Shown here piece by piece: positions 1 to 9,400 of a DNA stretch of 64,000 nt. The position numbers and the translations under genes are program-made. Source of the stretch: Daphnia pulex (Eukaryota > Arthropoda > Branchiopoda > Diplostraca > Daphniidae). The notes under the pieces were generated by a model. It saw only the letters and a program-made list of their open reading frames with translations, was not told where the DNA came from and ran no database searches. The DNA is taken from the NCBI RefSeq assembly GCF_021134715.1, contig NC_060021.1:806001-870000 (forward strand), in the 5' to 3' direction. The stretch's first letter is position 1. The number at the start of each line of letters is the position of its first letter.

Positions 1-3000
1 CCGCAAGATTTCACTGTCTTTCTTACCGCTCTGAAGAATATTAAAGGATCTCTTCCAACTTGGATTAATAATCGAAACGGTGATAAACAAAACAAGAATT
101 CCAGAAATGAAATGTTGCCAAACGACCCGGACGTATCATTCACTTCTGAAGCTCTGACAGTCGCCGCATGGTCGTCTGAAAATCATTCAACCGAAAAACT
201 TGATTCAAATTCTTTGCTGTTGGAAGCTGAAGAAAATACTTCTGAAATTGGAAGCACGGAAGGTGCTACCTCTAAATTGTCCGAAAATTGTAATGATAAT
301 CATCACGACCAAATTCAACAGCAAACATCGTTGGGCGTATCGATTCAGGATGGTGTATGCACCACGGGAGTAAATGCTTGTAACGAGGATCAAGACGAAA
401 ATCAAGACGAGGAAGATTCTGAAGTGAATGAAGTCGGGACTTTTGAAGAAAATGTTTTGTTTTTTGTTCTCGAAGAAAAGTATGTCGAAGATGACTTCAC
501 GTTTCGTCGACTCCAAAGAAAAGATCAGGAATTGGCGCAACTTCTGCAATGTTGTGGTTTCCTCGACACACATTTAGCTGTGGTTACCAAAACCGTTTCC
601 ATAACTCGCACTAATTGCAGATGCATTTGCGACTGTGATTACGAGGAAAGAAAATCTACCACCAAAATTTCGCGATGGATAGACTCAAAAGATGTATCAA
701 AGAAATTGAGCATGGATTTAAATTGGAAGAATCAGTGTGTTGGACCTCTTAGAAACTTGTCTACATCAGACAGTGAAATAACTGACACGGAGGATGAATG
801 TGATTGTGGAGGATGTGATTATTGTAAACCGACCACTTATGAAAAACATTCATACTATTTTATATTGGTCATTTGGCCTAAGCATCAATCGGGTCAGATG
901 TATTTTCGCTATGGTCTTCACGTACTAATAGAAAAAATGGAAGTTAAGAGTTCTTCAACTAGTTGGCTCAAGAAAAACCAACAGAATGCTACTGAGAGTT
1001 TACGAACGATCATTTCTTTTTGCTCCGCTGATCCTTGGAAGGTGTGGACCCAAACAATATTAGCAAAAGGTGAATTGACTCGAAGATTGCTTCGTCTTTG
1101 TATTGTTTTACGAGCGCGTGAGGAAGGTCTCAGTCTTCTGAAGATTATTGCTTCCGATTATCCCTTGCCACAAGAACGAGTCAGCAGCATGCAAAGAACT
1201 TTTGAAGGGATCCAAACAGAACAAGTTTCTAAGGCGATCGCTGAGTTGGAATGTCTAGTCATTGGTAAGTTTAATTCCCTATCGTTCATCTTATTACTTT
1301 TGTTTAATTACTTATTGTTTTTAATAGGTTGGAAGGACTCCGCTGATATAATTCAGAAAATGATTTCTCCTGATCGAATCGTCCAGCAGCTGGTACCAAT
1401 AATCAGTTTAGCTCAGCACTTGTTGAACTTTCATTGCTTAGAGGGAGCGGTATTAGTTGGAGATCGCATTTTGTCCTCATTGATCAACTTCAACAAGCAG
1501 CAGACCCAGAGGTTAAAACAATCGGAAATCCAAAGTTACGTTGAGTTCATAATTTCGCTGGAAGAAAATGCCAAGACTGCAAACCCCCTGAGACCCAAGT
1601 CGTTTACAACTCTGTTCTCAAAACTGAAATCCTCAATTCAGTGCAACCTGGTTCTGGAGTTAGAAGCTCAAGTTAGTTCGCGGTTCAAGAACTTGGATTC
1701 TTGTAACAACATGTTCCAGGAATTGTGCAAAGCCCTGCCTCTTTGTGATCTTCGTTCCTCGTCGATCAAGGGGAATGTGATAGTTGACTTGATATGCTGT
1801 TACTTTAGGATTGGAAACGAAGAATTGCTTCAGACTCTGATATCTAAAATTTTCCACGTTCCAGCCAACCCTGGAGAAAATCAATCTCGTTCTTCGGAGA
1901 AAGCATTGGAAAAGGTTATTTCATCCCCACTAATATTGGAATTGGCTTTATCTTCTGAAATAGGCCTGTCAGTTGTGCTATCGCTAGTTGATAAACAGCT
2001 AATTTCCATAACGAGCAAGCTTCAAAAGATTCTTCATGGCGAGGCTCAGCCGCCAGCAAACGTCAATAGATTGTACCAGAAGAAAGAAACTCGACTGCTG
2101 CTTAGTTTATCGTCCTGTCTTCGAATTGTAGTTCGCGTTGAAAAAAATTCCAGCAACTCCACTGCGCAACCATCTTCGTCAATTTCATCACTTTTGTCGA
2201 AGTTGAACGCTCAGCAGTTAACCACCGTCTTGTTTGACATTTTAAAATCAAGCTCCAGGCATTTGAAAAAACCCTCGTCAACCGCAACAATTATTCACCA
2301 AATTTGCGTTTTCCTGATTTCGCGATTGAATGAAACCAACACTGCTGTGCTCAGCAGAAGCACCATTCTACAGTCGATAAAGGCTGTAATTGAGGTGAAT
2401 GATGAGTCTCTTTCACAAACTTTGTTCCAGCAATTTTGTAAAAAGGAAGAAATTGGATCATGGAGCAAACAAAACAAATCCGGCCTACTCCGCGATATTA
2501 TGTCTTCCCCTGACGTTTGGGGAAAATTGGATTCCTCATCAAGACAGATAATCATGGATACTTGTGCTTCGCTTGTAAATTCTTGGATCGTGGAAATTTC
2601 ACTTTCTCTGAATTCCCTCATTGAATCGACTGCCACCCTTATCAATGCTCCACCAAAACTACTAATCGAAGCCATAGTCGATTGTGTGCAACTGTTCTTT
2701 CTGGGAGAGAAGAACAGATTTGATTTTGAACAAAAGATCACCGCCGAAGCCTTTCAACCACTCATCTTCAAACTAAATGCTTCTCAACTCTTGGATCTTG
2801 TATTGCAGCTCTTCAAATCGGAGTTCGATGCCCGTCCTAACATCAAGAAATTTCCCATCTGCATGGATTGGTATCGCACCATATGCAGAATCTTGTTCAC
2901 TGTGGAGTTTGTGTCGCTTGTCAACTTGGACGTAGCAACCCGCATCGTCAATTGCCTCTTGTGGCTTGAAGATGAAGAGTCGTGGAAACAGTTCGCACAG

Positions 3001-3606
3001 AGTGTTTGCAAAAATTTTCTTTCATCGCGAGGCAATCTTTTTGTGCAAATCTTGTTGAAGGATCTTTCTATCCAGCGAGCACTTAAAGCTTTCGCTCCCG
3101 CTTTTGCTGCTTTCGTGCACATCGTGGACCACTGGGCTCAGCATTCCGTGAATCTGAAGGAACCGATATTCAGCTGGCAGCAGTCCAAAGCCGTTGTACC
3201 GAATTATCCTGAAGTCCAAGCATTTCTTCGTTCACCTGAAGAGTCTATGATCTACATGAAATTTAATGAAATTGCCGAGGCTCGTCGTTTGGCCGAAAGT
3301 CTCCAGGCCATGGGGCAGTCTAACAATTTCAGTGTTTCAGTTACTACGTCTGGAAGTGGAAAGAATTCTCGGTGTGACATTGTGAAAAATCGAAATCACT
3401 TTGAACGCAGAGCACAAGTTTTTTTTTGCAGGAAAGCTGAATTGATTGAATTGGTAAAACTTCGTAACCGCCTCTGCCAAGAAATTGCTCAAGCGGAACA
3501 ATTGGCTGCTGCGATTTCTTCAACACCTATTACAACTGACGAGGTCTGCGTCGTCCCTCCACCTAAGCGTCCCAAGCTCGACATACCTGTAATTGAACTG
3601 GAATGA
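1..3606 (+). CDS. 3' part of a large uncharacterised protein, possible 2OG-Fe(II) oxygenase-family relative
   Basis: The reading frame is open from base 1, so the true start lies upstream and the ATG at 112 is internal. Exons are 1-1264 and 1328-3606, separated by a 63-nt GTAAGT...AG intron; 1180 residues are visible. The first ~150 residues are acidic and Ser/Asn-rich. Cysteine clusters follow (CRCICDCD, then CDCGGCDYC), then a hydrophobic stretch reading YYFILVIWPKHQ. That last motif resembles the end of the dioxygenase core in a family of large eukaryotic 2OG-Fe(II) proteins, which is my only basis for the family hint. The remaining ~850 residues look alpha-helical and repeat-like, with no motif I recognise. 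The C-terminus has a charged helix and then a PPPKRPKLD segment that could be a nuclear localisation signal. The iron-binding residues would lie outside the window. The gene itself is secure; its function is not. Confidence 0.85.
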   Translation, partial: PQDFTVFLTALKNIKGSLPTWINNRNGDKQNKNSRNEMLPNDPDVSFTSEALTVAAWSSENHSTEKLDSNSLLLEAEENTSEIGSTEGATSKLSENCNDNHHDQIQQQTSLGVSIQDGVCTTGVNACNEDQDENQDEEDSEVNEVGTFEENVLFFVLEEKYVEDDFTFRRLQRKDQELAQLLQCCGFLDTHLAVVTKTVSITRTNCRCICDCDYEERKSTTKISRWIDSKDVSKKLSMDLNWKNQCVGPLRNLSTSDSEITDTEDECDCGGCDYCKPTTYEKHSYYFILVIWPKHQSGQMYFRYGLHVLIEKMEVKSSSTSWLKKNQQNATESLRTIISFCSADPWKVWTQTILAKGELTRRLLRLCIVLRAREEGLSLLKIIASDYPLPQERVSSMQRTFEGIQTEQVSKAIAELECLVIGKFNSLSFILLLLFNYLLFLIGWKDSADIIQKMISPDRIVQQLVPIISLAQHLLNFHCLEGAVLVGDRILSSLINFNKQQTQRLKQSEIQSYVEFIISLEENAKTANPLRPKSFTTLFSKLKSSIQCNLVLELEAQVSSRFKNLDSCNNMFQELCKALPLCDLRSSSIKGNVIVDLICCYFRIGNEELLQTLISKIFHVPANPGENQSRSSEKALEKVISSPLILELALSSEIGLSVVLSLVDKQLISITSKLQKILHGEAQPPANVNRLYQKKETRLLLSLSSCLRIVVRVEKNSSNSTAQPSSSISSLLSKLNAQQLTTVLFDILKSSSRHLKKPSSTATIIHQICVFLISRLNETNTAVLSRSTILQSIKAVIEVNDESLSQTLFQQFCKKEEIGSWSKQNKSGLLRDIMSSPDVWGKLDSSSRQIIMDTCASLVNSWIVEISLSLNSLIESTATLINAPPKLLIEAIVDCVQLFFLGEKNRFDFEQKITAEAFQPLIFKLNASQLLDLVLQLFKSEFDARPNIKKFPICMDWYRTICRILFTVEFVSLVNLDVATRIVNCLLWLEDEESWKQFAQSVCKNFLSSRGNLFVQILLKDLSIQRALKAFAPAFAAFVHIVDHWAQHSVNLKEPIFSWQQSKAVVPNYPEVQAFLRSPEESMIYMKFNEIAEARRLAESLQAMGQSNNFSVSVTTSGSGKNSRCDIVKNRNHFERRAQVFFCRKAELIELVKLRNRLCQEIAQAEQLAAAISSTPITTDEVCVVPPPKRPKLDIPVIELE
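1265..1327 (+). other. 63-nt intron that is in frame and stop-free
   Basis: The donor is GTAAGT at 1265 and the acceptor TTTTTAATAG ends at 1327. Splicing joins ATT-G to GT-TGG (Ile-Gly-Trp). The intron is 21 codons long with no stop, so retention would insert a hydrophobic Leu/Phe-rich stretch without breaking the frame. The strong splice sites and typical length favour a real intron over coding sequence. Confidence 0.75.
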
Positions 3607-4033
3607 AGACATGTTTTGTTTGTTTAATTTGTTTCGAATTAAGAACTCTTGCTTGATTTCATCAGCCATTCAGTTTTTGATTTTCAGTTCTGGATTTTTG
3701 TCGAAAGAATTATTTCCTTGCTCGAAGCAGCGATGTTTAGTATTTACATTAGAGGAAAAGTTTGTTTGTTTATAGGAGAGATTTATCGTTAGGCTTTCTA
3801 CTTTAATAAAGATAAAAGAAATTTAGCATATTAATACATCACTAAACGATGAATTACAACCAATCACATGTAGCCGCCAGCCGCTGAGATAATTATAAGT
3901 GATCAAGTGGGAATATAACTTGCTTTTGCGATTATGTTTTAAAGAATTTATCAACGCAAATGATAAAATCGCGATTAAAACAAGTCAGAGTTGCTGCAAT
4001 ATATGGTTGAGTTTTCAAAAGTAAAAATTTTGT
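3607..4033. other. 3' untranslated and intergenic sequence
   Basis: This holds the 3' UTR of the upstream gene, with a canonical AATAAA poly(A) signal at 3805-3810 about 200 nt after the stop. The rest is AT-rich spacer up to the tRNA gene. No further gene is visible. Confidence 0.7.
3805..3810 (+). terminator. Poly(A) signal AATAAA of the upstream gene
   Basis: A canonical AATAAA lies about 200 nt after the stop codon at 3604-3606, followed by AT-rich DNA. It is the first good candidate for 3' end formation of that gene. Confidence 0.6.
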
Positions 4034-4116
4034 GTCAGAAGTGGGATTCGAACCCACGCCCAGAGAACTGGACTGCGACCTGAACGCAGCGCCTTAGACC
4101 GCTCGGCCATCCTGAC
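4034..4116 (-). tRNA. tRNA-Leu (anticodon CAG)
   Basis: The reverse complement folds as a complete 83-nt class II tRNA. The 7-bp acceptor stem pairs GTCAGGA with TTCTGAC. The D-arm carries the A-box. The anticodon stem CTGCG/CGCAG holds a TTCAGGT loop giving anticodon CAG. A long variable arm, typical of Leu, follows, and the T-arm is GTGGG/CCCAC around TTCGAAT. There is no intron. On the minus strand a run of five T (plus-strand 4023-4027) lies just downstream and would end RNA polymerase III transcription. It reads CUG codons. All stems pair, so I see no sign that it is a pseudogene. Confidence 0.97.
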
Positions 4117-4567
4117 TTATACTCAACAGTCAGCGTTTATTCAATAAATGAAAATATTTCAGTTGGGGGAAAAGGACCCATAAATTTTACAAGGCAACTT
4201 TCTCCCTAATACAGTTTTACAGACTATTTTTTGCACGGTGCGTAGCACTATGACGGAATCGCAGTAGTAAAAAGGCGCTTAAGTATCGTACTATAGTAAT
4301 TTGTATCACTAGTAAAATTGAAAATGGCTACAGTGTATCACTAGTAAAACGTATCTCAAATAATACCGTTCGGTAGAAAATCAAAATTTTCTAAATAATT
4401 TATTAATTTCATACCAACAAATGGCCAATAGTAAATTGTTTCATAATTCTTTTTCAAAATTTCGTGTGAAAAGGGAAAGTGATACAGTAGTATTTTGTAG
4501 TATAACGACAACGTCTCGTTAGTAACAGGCATCAACAGTAACACCCCCTATGAGCCAGTATGATATT

Positions 4568-4759
4568 CACGGCTTCGCCGTGATGATCCCGAATGTAAAT
4601 TTCACGGCTTCGCCGTGGATGATACCGAATTTAATTTCACGGCTTCGCCGTGGATAATAATAAAATTATGTTCACGGCTTCGCCGTGATTGATAATAACT
4701 TGACGTTCACGGCTTCGCCGTGGATGATAATAATATATGATGTTCACGGCTTCGCCGTG
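4568..4759. repeat. Six hairpin repeats with a 35-bp period
   Basis: The perfect palindrome CACGGCTTCGCCGTG (6-bp stem, 3-nt loop) occurs at 4568, 4603, 4638, 4673, 4708 and 4745. Spacings are 35, 35, 35, 35 and 37 bp. The AT-rich spacers between hairpins are only loosely alike. The hairpins are identical in all six copies while the spacers have drifted. Confidence 0.95.
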
Positions 4760-4788
4760 ATTGTGATTCTGGAATTACCAATTTTATA

Positions 4789-4892
4789 ACCTAACCTAAC
4801 CTAACCAAACCTAACCTAACCTAAACTAACCTAACCTAACCTAACCTAACCTAACCTAACCTAACCTAACCTAACCTAACCTAACCTAACCT
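4789..4892. repeat. Interstitial telomere-type array (CCTAA)n
   Basis: About 21 units of CCTAA (TTAGG on the minus strand), with three imperfect units near the left end and perfect copies to the right. TTAGG is the usual arthropod telomere repeat. The array is flanked by ordinary sequence on both sides, so it is internal rather than a chromosome end. Confidence 0.95.
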
Positions 4893-4938
4893 GATGTTAC
4901 TTGTGAACAGAAATACTAGTGAGACAATTTATCAATGC

Positions 4939-4978
4939 AACGAAGTTCTTATGATACAAGAACCACAAGAACTTCGTT
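4939..4978. repeat. 12-bp perfect inverted repeat
   Basis: AACGAAGTTCTT (4939-4950) and its exact complement AAGAACTTCGTT (4967-4978) flank a 16-nt loop. The pair lies just right of the telomere array, inside the candidate transposon. Confidence 0.8.
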
Positions 4979-5171
4979 CTTATGAGACATTTTACTTAAA
5001 GAACTAGTTATTAATGGGTACTGTTTCGAGTTACTAAACAATCAAATTATTAGTGATATATTTTACTTATGAAACACTTTACTTTCAACACTATGTATTT
5101 ATGAGCAAAAAAAAAAAGCTGTTATTTATGGCCACCTTTACTAGTGCGATTCCGTCACTGTGAGATGCACC

Positions 5172-6480
5172 CTTTTTCGCACTCAGACGCATTCATTGTA
5201 TACTAATAGGAAGTCTGGTTAGAATTTAACAATTTGGCATTTTAGCAAATTTAGCTTTCTATCAATGACAAGGGAATAAGAATACAAGTGAGCGCTAGCG
5301 ATTAAACCGCTTTTATCCTTTTTTGCGGTTTGGATTTAAAGGGGGGGGGGCGATTTAAATTCTAATCGATATCTTAATTTTTAAGTATTGCCAATTAGAC
5401 GATTAGTGTGTTAGTGTCGTCTGCGTCTGCTTTCGTCTTCGTAAGTCGTAATAAGAGATACAAGTTTCGAAAAGGAGACTAATCGACATTATAAGATTTC
5501 AAAAAAAAAAACGGAACGATTACTTTTTTGGACGTGGATGCACAAAATAAAATAACAAAAATGTGGTCAACGTTATGTAAACTTTGTTGTCGCAGCTTTC
5601 CATGCTCTCCACTTCATGCTGTTTGGCAGGTAAATACTCAAAATAAAAATGGGGTGACTATAGGAGGTTAAATAGAAGAGTGAAACTTGTTCCAATTTTG
5701 TGAATTGTTACTTCCTGCTAGCATTATTTATCCCCTTGCATGTCAGTTTGTTTGCACTATAATGTAACATTTTCCTCTCTGCAGATTTGAGGCCTGAACC
5801 CAGCCATCGTAACAGCAAAGTTTTGCTTGTGCTGGACCTCCAGTCACATATGATTTGACTGATGAACTCCTGTCATCAGCAACAATCACAGTAGCCTATC
5901 ATTGCTTAGGTAATAGTTTTCGTTACTTTTATTAACCTGCATGTGACCTGCCAGATTTTTTTTGAATGATGCAAAGTTCTGACTATACGAAAATGCAGTA
6001 TATTTCATGGAAACCTTCAATTCACCTGTTTATTACTAGTTAGGGTATAGCCATGGTTTACATCAGCTGTCTTGTTTCCAACTTCTTGCTTTTTATTGTT
6101 TAAAGTGTAAATATTTTTACGTAAACTCATTGTTGAAATTTTTTTATTTAATTAGATAAACAGCACCCCATTTAATTGGAGAAACTTCCAGTGCCGACCG
6201 AGTTAAGGATCTCTTCAATTCCCCTTTCTATCTTTTTGTCCTCGTGTACACCCATGTGAATGTTGGTGTATTCACGAGGACTCCCTTTTACCTATCCCTG
6301 CTGGTAGATTCAACTTTTCAGCGGATGGATAAAGCACTTGTGAATGCCTGGCTGCATTTCCCAGGCTTCAAGGTAGGACAAATTCATTTCCATCTATCCT
6401 TTCTGACTATTGAGTGGCGTTTATTGTCAATTGTTGCGGAGAACGGAGTACGATTATTCCTGTGCCATGCAGTTGGCTGA
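5172..6480 (+). other. Possible spliced transcript, coding status unclear
   Basis: Three segments are bounded by good splice signals: 5561-5629 (starts ATG, donor GTAAAT), 5785-5909 (after CTCTCTGCAG, donor GTAATA) and 6156-6372 (after TTTAATTAG, donor GTAGGA). No single reading frame survives the joins, because stops appear at once in the second segment. This may be a non-coding RNA, a decayed gene or chance. A 10-bp G run lies near 5341-5350 and a T-rich stretch near 6666-6680. I recognise no protein here. Confidence 0.25.
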
Positions 6481-9400
6481 AACTGTTTTCTCTGGCTGTT
6501 TTTGTTTTTCTCAGTCAGGGTTCATTTTAAAATAGCTCAATTGCAGATCAGGCCTGTTTTTGTACTTCGCAACTTTATCTGTTGGTAAACGATCAAATTG
6601 CGAAATTTGAATTTGAAACACTTGAATCAAAGTGAAACTTGAACAATTTTTTCCAGAATGAAAATTTTTTTTTTTTTTTATATTTTATTTTAAAATAAAG
6701 AAGAAAAACGAGAACATGTTAGCTATTTTGTAGTTGCTAATGCAGTGGCAACTGGTATTTGAGTGAGGGAAATGATTTCACCATGCTTATTTTCGCACGG
6801 TCATTTGCGCAATGGGGGTGACTTCTCGTAATGTAAAGTGGTAGTATGCTAGAGTGTTCAATCAAATTACAATTAGCGTGGACCCCATACCCGCCAGAGC
6901 ACTATATCTTTATAGACGAGAAGGGCATCGAGGAGGAAGGACGTTATTTACGCCACGAGGAGTACAGCACTCGACACTCCATTCATCATACACTCCGGCG
7001 GACACGTCTCCGGTCGCGCTACACGTTTCATGTGGGTTTATATTTCTATAGGGCCTATATAGATGACTCTCAAAGATTATATGGGCTCTATACAGTAGTG
7101 GGAAGAAAGAGAGAAACATTAAATTCATTTTTCGTCTGAATGATGTTTTTCCTGCTTGTGCAATCAACGCTGGCCTATATAATATAGGAACGGGGGGGGG
7201 GGAAGAACTGAGGAAGCGGTCGATTCAAAGTCACTATTTGACATGATTTCTCTCGGCTTATCGTCAGAGCCACTCTCAATTAGGCTCTTCTGACAGTTGA
7301 TGCTGCGCAGCATATTTTCAACGTTTCAAAAATGACAGTTGTTAATCATCAAGAATGACGACTATATTTTTTTTAAATTCGTCAGCCTATATCCCACATT
7401 GCAACGCTTTAAAATTAAATTGATTGAATTTTTTCTCTCATCGTGTGTTTAGTGTGATAACCTGTTGCCTATGGTTATACTTCAACGTCTATATATGCTG
7501 GCATGTACTATAAAACTGGAATGATAGGTTCTCTATAGTCAAGGACGTCCATCTAAATAACTGTCTGTCTAAGCTGAAAAAGGTGTTTAATAGTGTCTAC
7601 CGGATAAACGAATTATAGAATCAAAACGACAAATTCGGTAAATCTAGGCAGAGCTAATAGGTCAAGGCTCAACAGATGAGGCAAACAGCGAAGGATAACA
7701 CCGAGTCAACCAAGACCTCGATTTTCTTCTCTTAATTCTATTTCCACATTCCAGTCGCGATTTGTCCTCACGGCCGCATAACATTATTGCTATCAGCAGC
7801 TTCTGCTGGGCAAACCCGCGTATAATTTTATGTCTGCGGGATGCACCCTGTGGCTAAATTACGGATTCACCTTCTGACGTCCGAATCTATCCTAATACGC
7901 AAAGTGTTTTTGTATAAAAATCTAACGAGAAAAACCCGGCTTATCTTTATCTTTTACCGCTTATCAGAAAAACGGAATTTTTTTTTATTGCTGGCCAACA
8001 GTTGACGTTATTTTCAAAAAAACAAAAATGTGAACTCACATTTCTTGTTGTCGTGGATTTCGTCATGTAGCAGAAGCTTCCAGACTGTTTTTATATGCAA
8101 ACTGGAAATAAGCGGTTCGCGAGTTCAGTATAAACAGATGTTGACGCCGATGGCAAGGGTGGAACATATAACCGGACCTCGAACGTGATGCAGAATAGCA
8201 ACTGACGTCAACAACTTTGGCTATAGCCGTTCTTATAAAAACCTACAACAACAACAAAATCACACTAATGGTGTCACACCATTTTCTTTACCGGGGAAAA
8301 GAAAAGGTCCAAACGAAAATTGGAGAAAGCCAGAGAAAACTTTTCAGATGAGAACTGAACGTTTTAACTTGGCACGGGTAATACAATTTTGATGCGATCT
8401 TTGAACGGCAACCCAATTCCACAGGAATTTGGTTGTTTACTAAACTATATAACATATTGCGGCAGATATGATTTTTAAAGAGCTAGTCCGTCACTTCAAA
8501 GTTCTTATTGATACAGATGCACTAATAGAAGAAGCCCGAAGCCATTCTCTCTGCTGCCCAACAGGTCTATATGTAGATGCAAACGTCAATCAAACACTTT
8601 ATTTGTCGGAGATCGACACGTCTCATACGACTTTTTATCAGTTGGATGTGCATTTTTCCTTTACGAAAAACAAATTAGAGCAGTAAGCGGCAGCTCTTTC
8701 ACAAGCTGGTGTACATATTAGCTTTGAACACGTCGGGCATAGGTCAGTGACTTATAGGACATTGTATTTTAGATTTTAGATTTTTGTTTTTTGTTTTTTT
8801 AGTGCGTGAAAAAAATGTGAAAAAGTAGAGCAGATGCCACCTGTGATAACAGCTGATCGTGCGATTGATATCCACACTCTTTATTGGCTGCAGTAGAATA
8901 TCTCTTAATAGAACAACAAATACAGAAATTAAATGTTAAAAGTCAGACAGAATAACTTTATTAAAAAATAAAAACATCTGACGAAAATCATGACTTTCTC
9001 TTTTTCGTTGGATTAACTGATGATACAAAAGTATTTGTTTCTGGATTTATTTGACGGATTTGATCTAGTCTTACAAGACAAGAGTCTACAGAGTGGATTA
9101 AATACAGCTGTCAATGATGAGTATAAAAATTTATGGAAAATCCCAAATGCAAACAGATAACTGAAAAATGCACGGCTGCCCGCAAAACATGTCAATAATC
9201 TCGTTAGACGAAAGCTTTTGATCGAAAACTTTAATACATACAATAACAGAACATTCGAGTAGAGTAAAAAACAATGTATCCATTTTCTTTAAATTATTAT
9301 TTAGGTACCGTAGAGTGTTTTGTACTTCACCTAGATACGAAAACATAACATGCCACGGGCTTATATTTGTCTGCTGTAAACATAGAGACCATTCGAATTC

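Larger units (their letters stand above)
4237..5171. mobile_element. Candidate non-autonomous DNA transposon with inverted ends and an internal telomere-repeat array
   Basis: The first 35 bases (4237-4271) and the last 35 (5137-5171) are inverted repeats matching at about 29 of 35 positions, with a shared core TGACGGAATCGCA. Just outside lie similar T-rich words, TTTTTGCAC on the left and TTTTTCGCAC on the right, which may be a decayed target-site duplication. Several AGTAAAA-type motifs near each end, inverted between the two halves, look like subterminal repeats. Inside are six hairpin repeats and about 100 bp of CCTAA repeats. There is no transposase reading frame, so the element would be non-autonomous. 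The superfamily is unknown; hAT-like is a guess from the subterminal repeats. Confidence 0.55.

Noticed and set aside
1..111. Start of the first gene at the ATG at position 112
   Set aside because: The same frame is open back to base 1 without a stop, so that ATG is probably internal.
4568..4759. CRISPR-like look of regularly spaced palindromic repeats
   Set aside because: Only six copies with a 15-bp conserved core, no cas genes, and the setting is clearly an animal nuclear genome inside a transposon-like element.
6846..7139. 97-codon frame upstream of the aquaporin region
   Set aside because: No domain, no splice partner and an overlapping frame of similar length on the other strand; most likely chance.
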